From: Metamycoplasma equirhinis | GTDB taxonomy: Bacteria; Bacillota_I; Bacilli_A; Mycoplasmatales; Metamycoplasmataceae | Assembly (NCBI RefSeq): GCF_006385185.1 | Contig: NZ_VFIX01000003.1 | Location: 1 to 64,000, forward strand | Length of the DNA stretch: 64,000 nucleotides | Direction of reading: 5' to 3' | Shown: in pieces, positions 45,330 to 55,440 of the stretch | How positions within the stretch are numbered: position 1 is the stretch's first letter | Layout: every line of letters starts with the position of its first letter | The notes under the pieces: generated by a model | What the model was told of the DNA's origin: nothing | The model's database searches: none | The model's input: only the letters and a program-made list of their open reading frames with translations | Translations under genes and position numbers: made by a program

Positions 45330-46358
45330 ATGGAAAATTCAAAACCAAAAAAATTAAATACTAAATTAGAACATTATTTAAAACTAATAGTGGATCAATA
45401 TATCGAAACCGGCGAACCAGTGGGATCAAAGTATTTAGTTGAAAAGTGCAAATTAAATTGTTCGTCTGCAACAATCAGAAATATTATGGCAGAGCTTGAA
45501 AAAATGAATTTTTTGGAAAAACCACATATTTCAGGTGGGCGCATTCCTTCAACTAAAGGCTTATCGTATTATGCCAAATATCTAATTTATAATCCGATGC
45601 ATTATTTCAATAGCAAATTAGAAGATTTATTAGCAAAAAGAAGAATCAATATTGATGCAACGTTAGATGAGGCTGCTAATATCGTAAGTCAAATGGCGGG
45701 ATTTGCTGTTGTGGCAACAACTAATAATTTTTCAGAAACACTAAAAAGCATACAATTAACGCCATTAAATAAATCGTCGGCAGTTGTTGTACTAGTAACG
45801 AGTAGTGGAAATGTGCAAAACAAAATTTTTAACTTTGAAAAAGGTGTTGAGTTAAATGATTTGCGTGTCGCAGTACGTTTATTTAAGGAAAGGCTTATTG
45901 ATACTCCATTAATTGAATTAGCTAATAAAGTTGTCGCACTTGAACCTATTTTTAGTGAACAAGTTAAAAATTATGAAGTTATAATGCAAAATTTTATTAA
46001 GAATATTTTTTGCTTTAAGGAAAAAATTGAAAATAAGGCTTTTAACACTAATGCAATAATTCTTTCAGAAAGTATTTCTCGTGAAGAAATCGCTAAATTA
46101 TTTGACTTGATAGAACATCATTCAGTTTGAGAAGCTTTAGAAAATAATTTAGATGACGAAAAAAATATTAAGCTTGATGTTTCAAGACCTAATTTAAACA
46201 TAATTTCTAAAAAGATTGATTTTGTTAATAGCAAGAATATTAAAGAAATAAGTATTGTTGGTCCCAAAAATTTAGATTTTAAAGAATCATTTGAGGCACT
46301 GGAAATTTTAGAAAAAATGATTAAATCTGATGTTGAGAAAGGAAATCAAAATGAATAA
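45330..46358 (+). CDS. hrcA: Heat-inducible transcription repressor HrcA
   Basis: HrcA represses chaperone genes by binding CIRCE; folding by GroEL or other chaperones sets its activity. The 342-residue protein has the N-terminal winged helix with GEPVGSKYLVEKC and SSATIRNIMAELEKMNFLEK (about residues 30-72), then HISGGRIPSTKGLSYYAKYL, and the GAF-like domain. A CIRCE element lies just upstream, so the gene is probably autoregulated. The gene ends inside grpE (8-nt overlap). The -10-like TAAAAT directly before the ATG leaves no room for a leader if used; the alternative -10 at 45308 would give a 10-nt leader. Confidence 0.95.
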
Positions 46359-47154
46359 CGAAATTAAAAAATTTGATTATGTAGAATTTGCGATTTTAGA
46401 TAAAAGTAAAAAACAAAGTAAAGAATTGCAAACTCATAGTGGTTTTATTGGTATAACAAATTTTTCCAATGAAGCTTTTTTAGCACTAACAAAAGGAAAA
46501 ATTGACAACAATCGCGAAATTTTCTATAAAGGCGAAAATGCTAAGATTCACTTAAAATTAATTAAACATAACAAAACGCCAGTTAGATATCATGAAATAA
46601 TGCAAAAAAATTTAGATTTGCAAAATAAATTATTTGAAGCACAAACTAATATGTTTGAGTTAATTAGTAAATTAGAATCACAAGAAAAAACAAGTTTGCA
46701 AAAAGAAAACGAATTCAAATCTCAAGTATTTGAATTACAAAAAAAAGCTCAAGAGCAAATCAATGAACATAAACAAAAAAATGACGAGCACATACAAACT
46801 CAAATTAGCGAAATTAAAAAATTTGCATTGCAATCTTTTTTAGAAGATATATTGCTGCCATTAAATAATTTTGATTTAGCAATTCAAGCTGCACAAAAAA
46901 TTGATAATCAAATAGTGCAAAATTTCACAAAAGGTTTTGAGATGCTATATTCACAAGTTGAATCAATTTTACAGTCTTTTGGCGTAACTAAAATCATTCC
47001 AAAAATCGGCGATAAATTTGATGCTAATATTCATCAAATTTATGAGATGATTGCTTCTGATTACGAAAAAGAAACAATCTTAGAAGTAAAAAATATTGGG
47101 TATAAATTACACGAACGTACAATAAAACCCGCATTAGTAGTAATAAGCAAATAA
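46351..47154 (+). CDS. grpE: Nucleotide exchange factor GrpE with extra N-terminal domain
   Basis: GrpE releases ADP from DnaK. The 267-residue protein has the GrpE core in its C-terminal 160 residues: a long coiled coil (about 90-160), then LQSFLEDILLPLNNFDLAI, FTKGFEMLYSQVESILQSFGV and the beta domain with GDKFDANIHQ and ERTIKPALVVISK. About 90 residues before it (VEFAILDKSKK...HSGFIGITNF...) form a compact beta-rich segment that ordinary GrpE lacks. The gene overlaps hrcA by 8 nt and has AGAAAGGA before its ATG, so it shares HrcA/CIRCE control. Confidence 0.93.
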   Translation: MNNEIKKFDYVEFAILDKSKKQSKELQTHSGFIGITNFSNEAFLALTKGKIDNNREIFYKGENAKIHLKLIKHNKTPVRYHEIMQKNLDLQNKLFEAQTNMFELISKLESQEKTSLQKENEFKSQVFELQKKAQEQINEHKQKNDEHIQTQISEIKKFALQSFLEDILLPLNNFDLAIQAAQKIDNQIVQNFTKGFEMLYSQVESILQSFGVTKIIPKIGDKFDANIHQIYEMIASDYEKETILEVKNIGYKLHERTIKPALVVISK

Positions 47155-47242
47155 ATTTCGCTTTTTATTCCCAAATTCGTCTGTTAACGCATAAAAACAT
47201 ATATTATTATGTAAAAAAATTAGCTAACAACTTATAAAAAAA

Positions 47243-47259
47243 GCATTATTACATAATGC
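47243..47259 (+). promoter_or_regulatory. Palindrome directly before lon ribosome-binding site
   Basis: GCATTAT, 3 nt, then ATAATGC is a perfect 7-bp inverted repeat that ends at the base before the GAAAGGA ribosome-binding site. It could be an operator or an RNA hairpin that controls access of ribosomes. It does not match CIRCE. Confidence 0.5.
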
Positions 47260-47272
47260 GAAAGGAAAAAAC

Positions 47273-49747
47273 ATGAAAATACCATTTATAGCAATAAAAA
47301 ACCAAATTATTATTCCTTATAGTAAGAATTTGGAAACCATTAAAATTGGAAAACAAAATTCGATAAATTCTTTAAATTTAGCAATCGATAAATATGACTC
47401 AACATTTTTGGCAACATTTTTAAAGCCAAGCAATAAAACAATTACAAATCCTTCACTTAAAGATTTAGAGGAATTTGGTGTTTTAGTTTATATTCACACA
47501 TTAGATAATAAAAATGGTGTTTACACAATTGAAGTTAAAGCTGCAAACCGTTGCAAGATTTTAGATATAAAAACTTCAAAACGTGGTGATGAAGAGATAA
47601 AACTTGTTGAGTGTCAAGAAGAAACTTTGGAAAATAAAGGCGCATTAGAGTTTGAAAAGAAAAGATTAGTAATTGGTGATAAATTAAAAGAATTGAGTAA
47701 TGTGCCGAACTATGGTATTGATGGGCCTGGCGATGATGTTGTATTCAGAAACATTCATAAAAACTTATTGGAAAACAAGAATCTAGATTCGACTGACAAA
47801 TATTCAAGGGAATCCTGAGAATTAATAAGTTCGCTTCGCAAATTATTTACTAAAGATGAAATTTTAAATTTACTTAATTACAGTGATTTATCGACAAGAT
47901 ATGATGAAATCATTAAAAAACTAACTAATAAAGCTAAATTCGTTGAATTTGATAAAGAAATTTCAAATAACTTGCATGAAGATATGGAAGAACAACAAAG
48001 AGATTTCTATCTACGCGAAAAATTACGCCAAATTCGCAAAATGCTAAAAGAAGATGATGGTGGTAAATCAGCTGATGATATTGAAAAAAATGAAGATTTA
48101 AAAAGACAATACCCCGACTATGTTCTTCAAGCCCTAAGAGCTGAACAAACACGTATGTCTTCTATGATGCAATCAAGCCCTGAAGCCAACATTTCTAAAA
48201 CATATATAGAATTAATTTTGGCTTTGCCTTGAAGAAAAGTAAGCAAAGAATTAATTGATATTAATTCGGTTAGAGAAATATTGGATAAAAATCATTATGG
48301 ACTTGAAAAAGCAAAAGAAAGAATTTTAGAGTTTATTTCTGTTTTAACTCATACTAAATCTAAAAATGAAAGTTCAGAATATGTTTCTATTAAAGGCGAG
48401 GAAAATAAATTCATTGATTCAAATTTATTTGTTACTAAAGCAGGTTCAACGTCAAATAAACCAGTTAATAATATTCCTATTTTAACATTAATAGGTCCCC
48501 CAGGAACAGGTAAAACAACACTAGCTAAATCAATAGCAGAATCACTAAACCGAAAATTCATTAAAGTTTCACTAGGCGGTGTAAAAGACGAAAGTGAAAT
48601 CAGAGGTCATAGAAGAACATATGTTGGTGCAATGCCAGGAAAGATAATTTCAGCAATTAAAAAAGCAGGTGTATCAAACCCTGTTATCTTATTAGATGAA
48701 ATTGATAAGATGTCTTCTGATTTTCGCGGTGATCCTACAAGTGCTATGCTTGAAGTTTTAGATCCAGAACAAAACGCAAACTTTCAAGATCATTACTTAG
48801 ACTTAGAATACGATTTATCGAAAGTATTATTCATTGCTACTGCTAACTATTATGATTCAATTCCTGCAGCATTAATTGACCGTGTGGAATTACTTGAACT
48901 TTCAACTTATACAACAAAAGAAAAAGTTGAAATTGCAAAATCACATTTAATGCCTAAAATTTACTCTCAAAATGCTTTAACAGAAAAACAAATTCAAATT
49001 TCTGATGAAGTTTTAAAATTTATAGTACGTTTCTATACAAGAGAAAGCGGAGTTAGAGAGTTAAAACGTATTTTAGATAGTATTGCTAGAAAAATAGTTG
49101 TTAGAATACTTGATAAGAAGATTAAAGATAGTTTTGTTGTTACTAAAGATGTTGTTATTGAATTTTTAGGTCCAGTTAAATTTGAAGATGATGAAAATGA
49201 AAATAAGGCTCAAGTAGGAGTTGTTAATGGACTTGCATATACAAGTTTTGGTGGATCAACTTTGGCTATTGAAGTAACAACCTTCCCTGGAAAAGAAGGA
49301 TTGAGACTAACAGGGCAATTAAAAGATGTAATGAAAGAATCAGCTCAAATAGCTTTGGCTTATGTAAGATCGAATGCTAAAAAATTTGGAATTGATTTTG
49401 ATTTTGATAATAATTCGATTCATATTCACGTTCCAGCCGGAGCAATACCAAAAGATGGTCCTAGTGCCGGAGTAACATTTACTACTTCAATTATTAGTGC
49501 ATTAAGTAAACGCCCTGTTCCTGCTAATATAGGTATGACAGGCGAAATAACATTACGTGGTAAAGTATTACCAATAGGTGGATTAAAAGAAAAATCACTA
49601 GCTGCTACTCAATTCGGAATTAAAAAAATATTTATTCCACATGATAATTTTAAAAACTTAAATGATGTTCCACAAGAAGTAAAAAAGGAAGTTACATTTA
49701 TACCAGTTAAATATTACGATGAAATTTATGACGAAATCTTTAATTAA
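47273..49747 (+). CDS. lon: ATP-dependent protease Lon
   Basis: Lon degrades damaged and regulatory proteins in the cytosol. The 824-residue protein has the N-terminal LON substrate domain, a coiled helical region with [18 protein letters not shown], the AAA domain with Walker [14 protein letters not shown], Walker [12 protein letters not shown] and the [10 protein letters not shown] sensor region, and the protease domain with the Ser731-Lys772 dyad (PKDGPSAG and GGLKEKSL). The reading passes TGA codons read as Trp. GAAAGGA precedes the ATG. About 50 extra residues between the helical region and the P-loop ([14 protein letters not shown]...) are a small insert. Confidence 0.97.
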
Positions 49748-49782
49748 TATAACATCAAATTTTAAAGATTGATAGTCAATGC

Positions 49783-49818
49783 AAAATCACAAGATGAATC
49801 CAAATCTTGTGATTTTTT
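49783..49818 (+). terminator. Terminator after lon
   Basis: AAATCACAAGAT and ATCTTGTGATTT form a perfect 12-bp stem with an 8-nt loop, followed by a run of Ts. Confidence 0.93.
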
Positions 49819-49837
49819 ATTTAAAATAATTAATTGT

Positions 49838-49882
49838 AAAAACTGCTTCGCCTTATAAAACATACGCGAAAAGCAGTTTTTA
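49838..49882. terminator. Second hairpin, bidirectional terminator
   Basis: AAAAACTGCTT and AAGCAGTTTTT (with CGC/GCG just inside) flank a loop of about 17 nt. A runs on one side and T runs on the other allow use from both strands, including for gap. Confidence 0.75.
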
Positions 49883-50081
49883 ATTATCTAGACATTGGCG
49901 ATTTTGAAAAATAAATGCCAAATTTTCAACTTATTAGGTCATTCTTCTCGCTTACAAAATTAGTTATCAATTTTAAATATTTACTTTGTTCGATGTTATT
50001 TGAATTTTCACTCAAATTCGTAGTAACAATCTCACTAAGTTTAATATATTTATTGATTTTAGTGTTAGCATTTTTTCTTTT

Positions 50082-51083
50082 TTATTTTAATTTAGCTAAA
50101 TATTTTAATGTTCTTATATATTGATTTACAAATGAAGATTCATTATCATATCACGCATATATTTTGTAAAGTTTTTTGCCATCAACTTCCAAAACTTGTG
50201 TTAGTTGAGCATCAAAAATTGAACCAGCCGTTGAACCAATAATATCGCTAGAAACGATTGGATCTTCGGTATAAATCAAAGAATCTGATGTAGCGGATTT
50301 CATTGCTTTGTTTATTTCTTCAACTGTTGTATCTTTTTTAAGCTCCAAAGTTACGTCGATTATTGAACCAGTAATTGTTGGTACACGTAAAGCTATTCCA
50401 TTCATCTTACCTTTTAGTGCTGGAATAACCTTGCCAATAGATTTAGCTGCTCCAGTTGTAGTAGGAATCATATTTGAGGCAGCCGCTCTAGCTCTTCTTA
50501 AATCGCTATGCGGTGCATCTTGCAATCTTTGGTCTGCTGTATATGAGTGAATTGTTGTCATATATCCTTTAACAACACCAAAATTATTTTCTAAAACATT
50601 TAAAACAGGAGCTAAACAATTAGTTGTACATGAAGCACCCGAAACAATTGTGTCATCTTTCGTTAAAGTTCCCTCATTAACCGAATATACAATTGTTTTT
50701 ACATCTGCACTTTTAGATGGCGCGGTGATTAAAACTTTTTTAGCGCCAGCATCAATATGTAGTTGCGCTGCTTCAATTGTTAAAAATCTTCCGGTTCCTT
50801 CAACAACAACATCAACTCCTAATTTTTTCCATGGCAATTGTGCAGGATCTTTTTCACTAAAAATAGGAAATTCTTTGCCATCAATAATTATAGAATTTTC
50901 AGTATTTTTAATCTCATGAGCAAACACGCCATGTGCAGTATCATATTTTAATAAATGAGCTAAAGTTTTAGCGTCAGTTAAATCGTTTATTCCGACAACT
51001 TCAATTTCTGGGTCATTAAAAACGGCCCTAAAAACTAAACGGCCAATTCTTCCGAAACCGTTAATTGCTATTCTTGTTTTCAT
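50082..51083 (-). CDS. gap: Glyceraldehyde-3-phosphate dehydrogenase (NAD type)
   Basis: GAPDH oxidises glyceraldehyde-3-phosphate with NAD and phosphate. The 333-residue protein has the dinucleotide motif INGFGRIGRLVFRA, the active-site SGASCTTNCLAP with the catalytic Cys near residue 152, HSYTADQ with the catalytic His, and the phosphate-binding TTTGAAKSI. A TGA is read as Trp at the conserved place before YDNESSF; without it the gene would seem to lack its last 22 residues. A strong GGAGGAA lies before the ATG. Codon use suggests high expression. Confidence 0.97.
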
Positions 51084-51329
51084 ATTATTCCTCCGAAAAA
51101 ATATTTTTATACCATAAAATTATACTATATTATGCGTTTTAATAAACGCTAATGAACCTACAAAACCACTTAAATTAACATAATCTTTTACCTTATTTTA
51201 AAGGCTTTTAAAACTTTAATTATTTGCATATGATTTTTTTAAAAACGCCTATTCTTTATCTTACAATTAAAGTGTGGATCTCATAATTGAATCCATAAAA
51301 AACATAAGGAGTGCTACTAATATAAAAAT

Positions 51330-52124
51330 ATGACTCAAATGAAAGATAAATTTAAAAACGTAATTGTAAAAGTACCAGCTGCCTCAATGGTCGATGGAAT
51401 TACATCGGCACCTGAATTAGGAAAACCAATTTACGATTTAGCATTAGTGCAACATCAAAAATATATTGAAGCTTTAAAGAGCTGCGGAGTCAATGTTACT
51501 GTTTGCCCTAAAAACGAACAATTCCCAGACTCGTGCTTTGTCGAAGACACGGCTGTTATTGTAACCGGAGAAATTGCTATCCTATCAAACCCTGGTGCAG
51601 CATCACGTAATGGCGAAAAACATGAAATGTTGCCATATCTAGAAAAATTCTTTGATAAAAATCACTTATTTAAAATCGAATCACCAGGAACGCTTGACGG
51701 TGGCGATGTTATGATGGTTGGTGATACATACTATGTAGGTATGTCAGATAGAACAAACCGTGAAGGAATTCGTCAATTTCACAACATTCTATCAAAAGTT
51801 GGTAAAAAATGTATCCCTGTGCCAATGACAGAAATGTTACACTTAAAAACTGGAGTTAATTATCTAGAACACAACAATTTATTAATTTCTGGTGAATTTT
51901 TACACTATCCAACATTTAAAGATTTTAATCAAATTATTGTTGATAAAAGCGAAGGATATGCAGCTAACTGTATTTGGGTAAATGAAACAGTTATTGTGCC
52001 AGAAGGATACCCTAACGTTTTAAAAGCAGTTAAGGATTTAGGAATATATAGAGTTATTACCTGCGATACTTCAGAATATAAAAAACTAGATGGCGGATTA
52101 AGCTGTTTATCATTAAGATTTTAA
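51330..52124 (+). CDS. Dimethylarginine dimethylaminohydrolase (DDAH)-type enzyme
   Basis: The 264-residue protein belongs to the guanidino-group-modifying superfamily. Its short length and motifs match DDAH, which splits methylarginines to citrulline and methylamines: PDSCFVEDTAVI with the substrate-binding Asp, ESPGTLDGGDVMMVG, the catalytic His171 in LHLKTGVNYL, and the C-terminal DGGLSCLSLRF with the nucleophile Cys. Arginine deiminase would be about 400 residues and end in an RCM motif. The gene is monocistronic with a terminator behind. An AAGGAG lies unusually far (18 nt) before the ATG; an in-frame stop rules out a longer N-terminus. Confidence 0.88.
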   Translation: MTQMKDKFKNVIVKVPAASMVDGITSAPELGKPIYDLALVQHQKYIEALKSCGVNVTVCPKNEQFPDSCFVEDTAVIVTGEIAILSNPGAASRNGEKHEMLPYLEKFFDKNHLFKIESPGTLDGGDVMMVGDTYYVGMSDRTNREGIRQFHNILSKVGKKCIPVPMTEMLHLKTGVNYLEHNNLLISGEFLHYPTFKDFNQIIVDKSEGYAANCIWVNETVIVPEGYPNVLKAVKDLGIYRVITCDTSEYKKLDGGLSCLSLRF

Positions 52125-52140
52125 TTAATTCATATAAATA

Positions 52141-52181
52141 ATACAACAGAGCTTTTGTTAAACACGCGCTGTTGTATTTTA
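52141..52181 (+). terminator. Terminator after DDAH gene
   Basis: ATACAACAG and CTGTTGTAT form a perfect 9-bp stem, with a loop of about 19 nt that contains a further GC/GC pairing, followed by TTTT. Confidence 0.82.
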
Positions 52182-52226
52182 AAGTAAATTCTATACAATA
52201 ATAATAAAAATGTTAATTTATAGACA

Positions 52227-52235
52227 TGTTATAAT
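52227..52235 (+). promoter_or_regulatory. Extended -10 promoter before 3-TM gene A
   Basis: TGTTATAAT is an extended -10. It lies about 40 nt upstream of the start codon at 52276, which has a short AGGA ribosome-binding site. Confidence 0.55.
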
Positions 52236-52275
52236 GTAAATGCAAATAAATTTTTAGAAGATAACTTAGGATAAT

Positions 52276-53013
52276 ATGTTTGTTATTATATTTACGCAGT
52301 TAAGCACTCTAATACTATTTTTATTGACTTTTATTTTATCAATCAAAAAAATTAGATATAACTATTTTATTAATGATACCCTTGAGTTTTTGTTAGAAAA
52401 CAAAAAGCATATGAATATCAGTTTGCAAGGATATTTTACACGCTCCAAAATTATTATTATTTTTGATATTATATCATTAGTTTTAGCACTTTCAAATATG
52501 ATATTTATAATAATAAAAGGACCAGAAAATCAAAATATAAAAATTGTATTGCTTTTATATTTAACTTTTTTTACTATTATTATTCTTCTTGAACTAATAT
52601 ACTTAGTATCTTGATATTTTAAAATAACTAAACAATATAAAAGATACAATTTAGAATGTAAAAACAATAATTGTTGAGAAGAATACTATTTATCTATTGA
52701 TAAATTAAATCTAATCAATCAAAAATATGAAGTTATTTTTTCTTATTTTACTAGTAACGAAGCTAGAATTTGCAAACGCTGAGACACACGCTATGTTTGA
52801 TTCAGCAATTTTCCTACCTATCAAAAAATGCAAAAAATTTTTTTGAAAATTAAAACTAATCAAGAAAAAATTAATTATATTAATAATTTAATGTTTTCAA
52901 AACCATTAGTTTTTGAATTAAATAAAACTGTATTAGATAGAGAACAACTAAGCTTACTATACTATAAATTACTTGAATGTGTTAAAAAAGGAGAAGATGG
53001 ATATGAAGGTTAG
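52276..53013 (+). CDS. 3-TM membrane protein of unknown family, copy A
   Basis: The 245-residue protein has hydrophobic helices at about 3-23, 57-78 and 88-113, a hydrophilic loop of about 35 residues between the first and second, and a C-terminal soluble domain of about 130 residues rich in Lys, Tyr and Trp. The C-terminus ends with EQLSLLYYKLLECVKK, similar to the ends of three other genes in this region (53003, 55840, 56546), which also share size and layout. No known motif was recognised. It overlaps the next gene by 11 nt. Function is unknown; a membrane complex of paralogues is an inference. Confidence 0.75.
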
Positions 53014-53641
53014 TGTTTTAATAGTTATTACAATTTTCGGTAGTTTAATTTCTAATTTAATTTCAATTATTTTTTACTATAAAATTTTTAAGCAAAAAAT
53101 GCTTAGTTCGTTATTGGCAATTAAATTAATTGAAAAGGAATCACTGAAAATAGATAAATCATTCATCAAAAAAGTATTTTACAAAAATGCTTGTTACTTA
53201 TTAATTTTGTTTATTCCTAGCATGATTATTTCAATCACACTTGCATTACTTTGAATTTTTTTAGAAATAAACGAGATGCCTTATTTTTTGAGAAGAATAA
53301 TTGGGTTATTGAATTTTATTTTTTGTTCTCCGTTTCTTATTTTATTTCTCAAAAATATAAACTTATTAAAATATCACGATACTTCATATCGTTTATCTAG
53401 GCTAGATTCTTGTAATCAAATTTTCTTTTTCGAAAACAAAATAATAAATGAAGAAAAATATAAAAATTTTTTGATTGCAATAGAAAAAGAAATTTATTTA
53501 AAATTTTTAGACTGAAACGGTAAATCTGTTAAGAGTTTAAATTTAGAAAAAATTAAAAATTTTTGCTACAAGAAAAAGAAATTCAATGCTTTTTCTTTGG
53601 ATTATCTTTTGTTTGTTGACCCCCAAGTACTTAAAAATTAA
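53003..53641 (+). CDS. 3-TM membrane protein, copy B, probable C-terminal frameshift
   Basis: The 212-residue frame has the same layout as its neighbours: helices at about 5-25, 60-84 and 95-115, then a soluble tail. It ends LLFVDPQVLKN at 53641. Just before the end is a run of five C (53620-53624). Skipping one C gives LFVDPKYLKINDLETDLEN and then LSYLRYYLRELLFYL, with a stop at 53714. That extension matches the conserved C-terminal motif of the sister genes (for example VSYLRELLIKDLN), so the ancestral gene probably read on. GGAG lies 9 nt before the ATG, and the start overlaps copy A by 11 nt. Confidence 0.7.
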
Positions 53642-53762
53642 TGATTTAGAAACAGATTTAGAAAATTTATCTTATTTAAGATATTATTTGCGTGAGTTAT
53701 TATTTTATTTATAAGAAAACACTCATGTTAAATAATTTATTGGTTTGCTTGCAAGACTTTTA

Positions 53763-53788
53763 ATTCATATTTAGGTATGAATTTTTAT
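53763..53788 (+). terminator. Terminator after copy B
   Basis: ATTCATA and TATGAAT with a 6-nt loop are followed by TTTTATTT. It overlaps the last codons of the convergent gpmI gene. Confidence 0.6.
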
Positions 53789-55305
53789 TTAAACTTTTTA
53801 ATTAAACTAGTTCCGCCCATTTCTTTAGGTTTAGCGATATTCAAATAATCTAATATACTAGGTGCAACATCGCAAAGCGAACCACTTTTTAATTCTATTG
53901 ATTTATCTGTAGTAATAAACATAACAGGGCTTGTTGTGTGCTTTGTGGCGGGTTGATTATTTTGGTCTTCAGTTATTTCCGCATTTCCATGATCTGCGGT
54001 AATAAATCATGTCACTTGGTCTTTATTTTCATTAACGTAATTTAAAATTCTTTCAAATTGTTCATCCAAAAATTCTATTGCCTTAATTGTAGCCTTTAAA
54101 TTTCCGGTGTGCCCCACCATATCTGGATTAGCATAGTTCATAATTATGAAATCATAATTTTCAATATTATTTAATAATTCGTCAGTAATTTCTTTAGCCG
54201 ACATTTGAGGGCAATCTGCAAAAGATTGTGCTTTAATACTATTTACTAAAATTCGATTTTCGTTAGGATATAAAATGTCTTTACCACCATCCATAAAAAA
54301 TGTTACATGAGCATATTTTTGCGTTTCAGCAAGACGCAATTGTTTTAAGTTATTATTGGCTATAACTTCGCCCAAGGGGCTAGGTACTTTCATTTCTTCA
54401 AACGCAACTAACGAGTTAATGCCTTCATATTTCATTAGCGAAGCAAACAAATTAATTCTAATTTCATGAATCGGCTTGTAATTATATAAATTACTTTTGA
54501 CAAGCAAATGGCTTAATTGTCTAGCGCGATCAGGGCGAAAATTAAAGAAAATAACGTTATCATCTTCTTTTAAAAATATTCCATTTTTAGCTTGTGCAGG
54601 AACAAAAAATTCATCATAAATCTGTTTTTGATATTGTTCGTTTATGTATTCGTCAATATTTTTAAATTGATTATCTGATTCGCCTAAAATTGCTCGCAAT
54701 GCTAATTCATTACGTTCAAATATTTGATCACGATCCATAGCATAAAAGCGTCCCGAAATACTAGAAATAGGATAGCCAAATTTTGCTGACAATTTTTTTA
54801 ATTCACATAACGAATTTTTAATTGATTGAGGTTTAACATCTCTACCATCGCCAAAAACATGAATTGAGACTTTTTTTAATTGTTTTTTATGTGCTAATTT
54901 CATAATTTCAAATAAATGATTATCCAATGAATGCACACCGCCATCGCTTAATAAACCCATTAAATGTAGAGTTTTATTACTTTTAATTGTTTCATCAATA
55001 ATTTTATTTAACACTGTATTATCTTTAAATTTGTTTTCTTTAATAGCTTGATTTATTAAAGAAAGACCGGTATAAACAATTCTTCCTGCTCCGATATTTA
55101 AATGTCCAACTTCAGAATTCCCAATTTGTCCGCTTGGCAAACCAACAAATTCGCCTGAGGCTTGCAAAACTGAATTAGGACACATAGCAAATAAATAATC
55201 AAAAATAGGGTGAAATGCTTGTGCGTAGGCATTGCCTTGCTTTTCTTTTCTTAGTCCTAGCCCATCAATTATTGTTAAAATTACTTTTTTATTTTTTAAA
55301 GACAT
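53785..55305 (-). CDS. gpmI: 2,3-bisphosphoglycerate-independent phosphoglycerate mutase
   Basis: GpmI interconverts 3- and 2-phosphoglycerate using manganese. The 506-residue protein has the first metal Asp in [10 protein letters not shown], the phosphorylated Ser64 in [14 protein letters not shown], the substrate-binding GDGRDVKP and [10 protein letters not shown], and the second metal site in NPDMVGHTG and [10 protein letters not shown]. Two in-frame TGA codons are read as Trp. It is in the minus strand between two plus-strand pairs of 3-TM genes and looks like a core gene around which the accessory genes lie. AAGGAAA precedes the ATG. Confidence 0.96.
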
Positions 55306-55403
55306 AAATTTCCTTACTATTAAAATTATAATCTTTGTAATTTAATTACATCGTTTTATTGCTATAACTATTTTGTTTTAAAAAACTATTGTAATCAAAA
55401 AAG

Positions 55404-55409
55404 TATAAT
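55404..55409 (+). promoter_or_regulatory. -10 box of the second accessory operon
   Basis: TATAAT lies 31 nt before the ATG at 55441, which has AAAGG as ribosome-binding site. The operon appears to run through three genes to the terminator at 57327. Confidence 0.55.
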
Positions 55410-55440
55410 TATATTAACAGAAAAATAACGAAAGGCAGAT

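Larger units (their letters stand above)
49748..50081. other. Intergenic region between lon and gap
   Basis: This convergent region contains two strong hairpins (49783-49818 and 49838-49882). The remaining 200 nt show no supported gene. A hydrophobic plus-strand frame from 49915 is rejected because it lacks a ribosome-binding site and runs into the end of gap. Confidence 0.6.

Noticed and set aside
49915..50124. Hydrophobic plus-strand frame of about 69 residues between lon and gap
   Set aside because: It has no ribosome-binding site, lies behind two terminators, is simply AT-rich (Phe/Leu/Ile/Tyr), and runs into the C-terminal codons of gap on the other strand.
51330..52124. Arginine deiminase (arcA)
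   Set aside because: It is too short (264 residues) and has DDAH-type motifs, with the ending GGLSCLSLRF.
53003..53714. Calling copy B a pseudogene
   Set aside because: Most of the protein, including all membrane helices, is intact; only the last 24 or so residues are affected, and the change may be a reversible slip.
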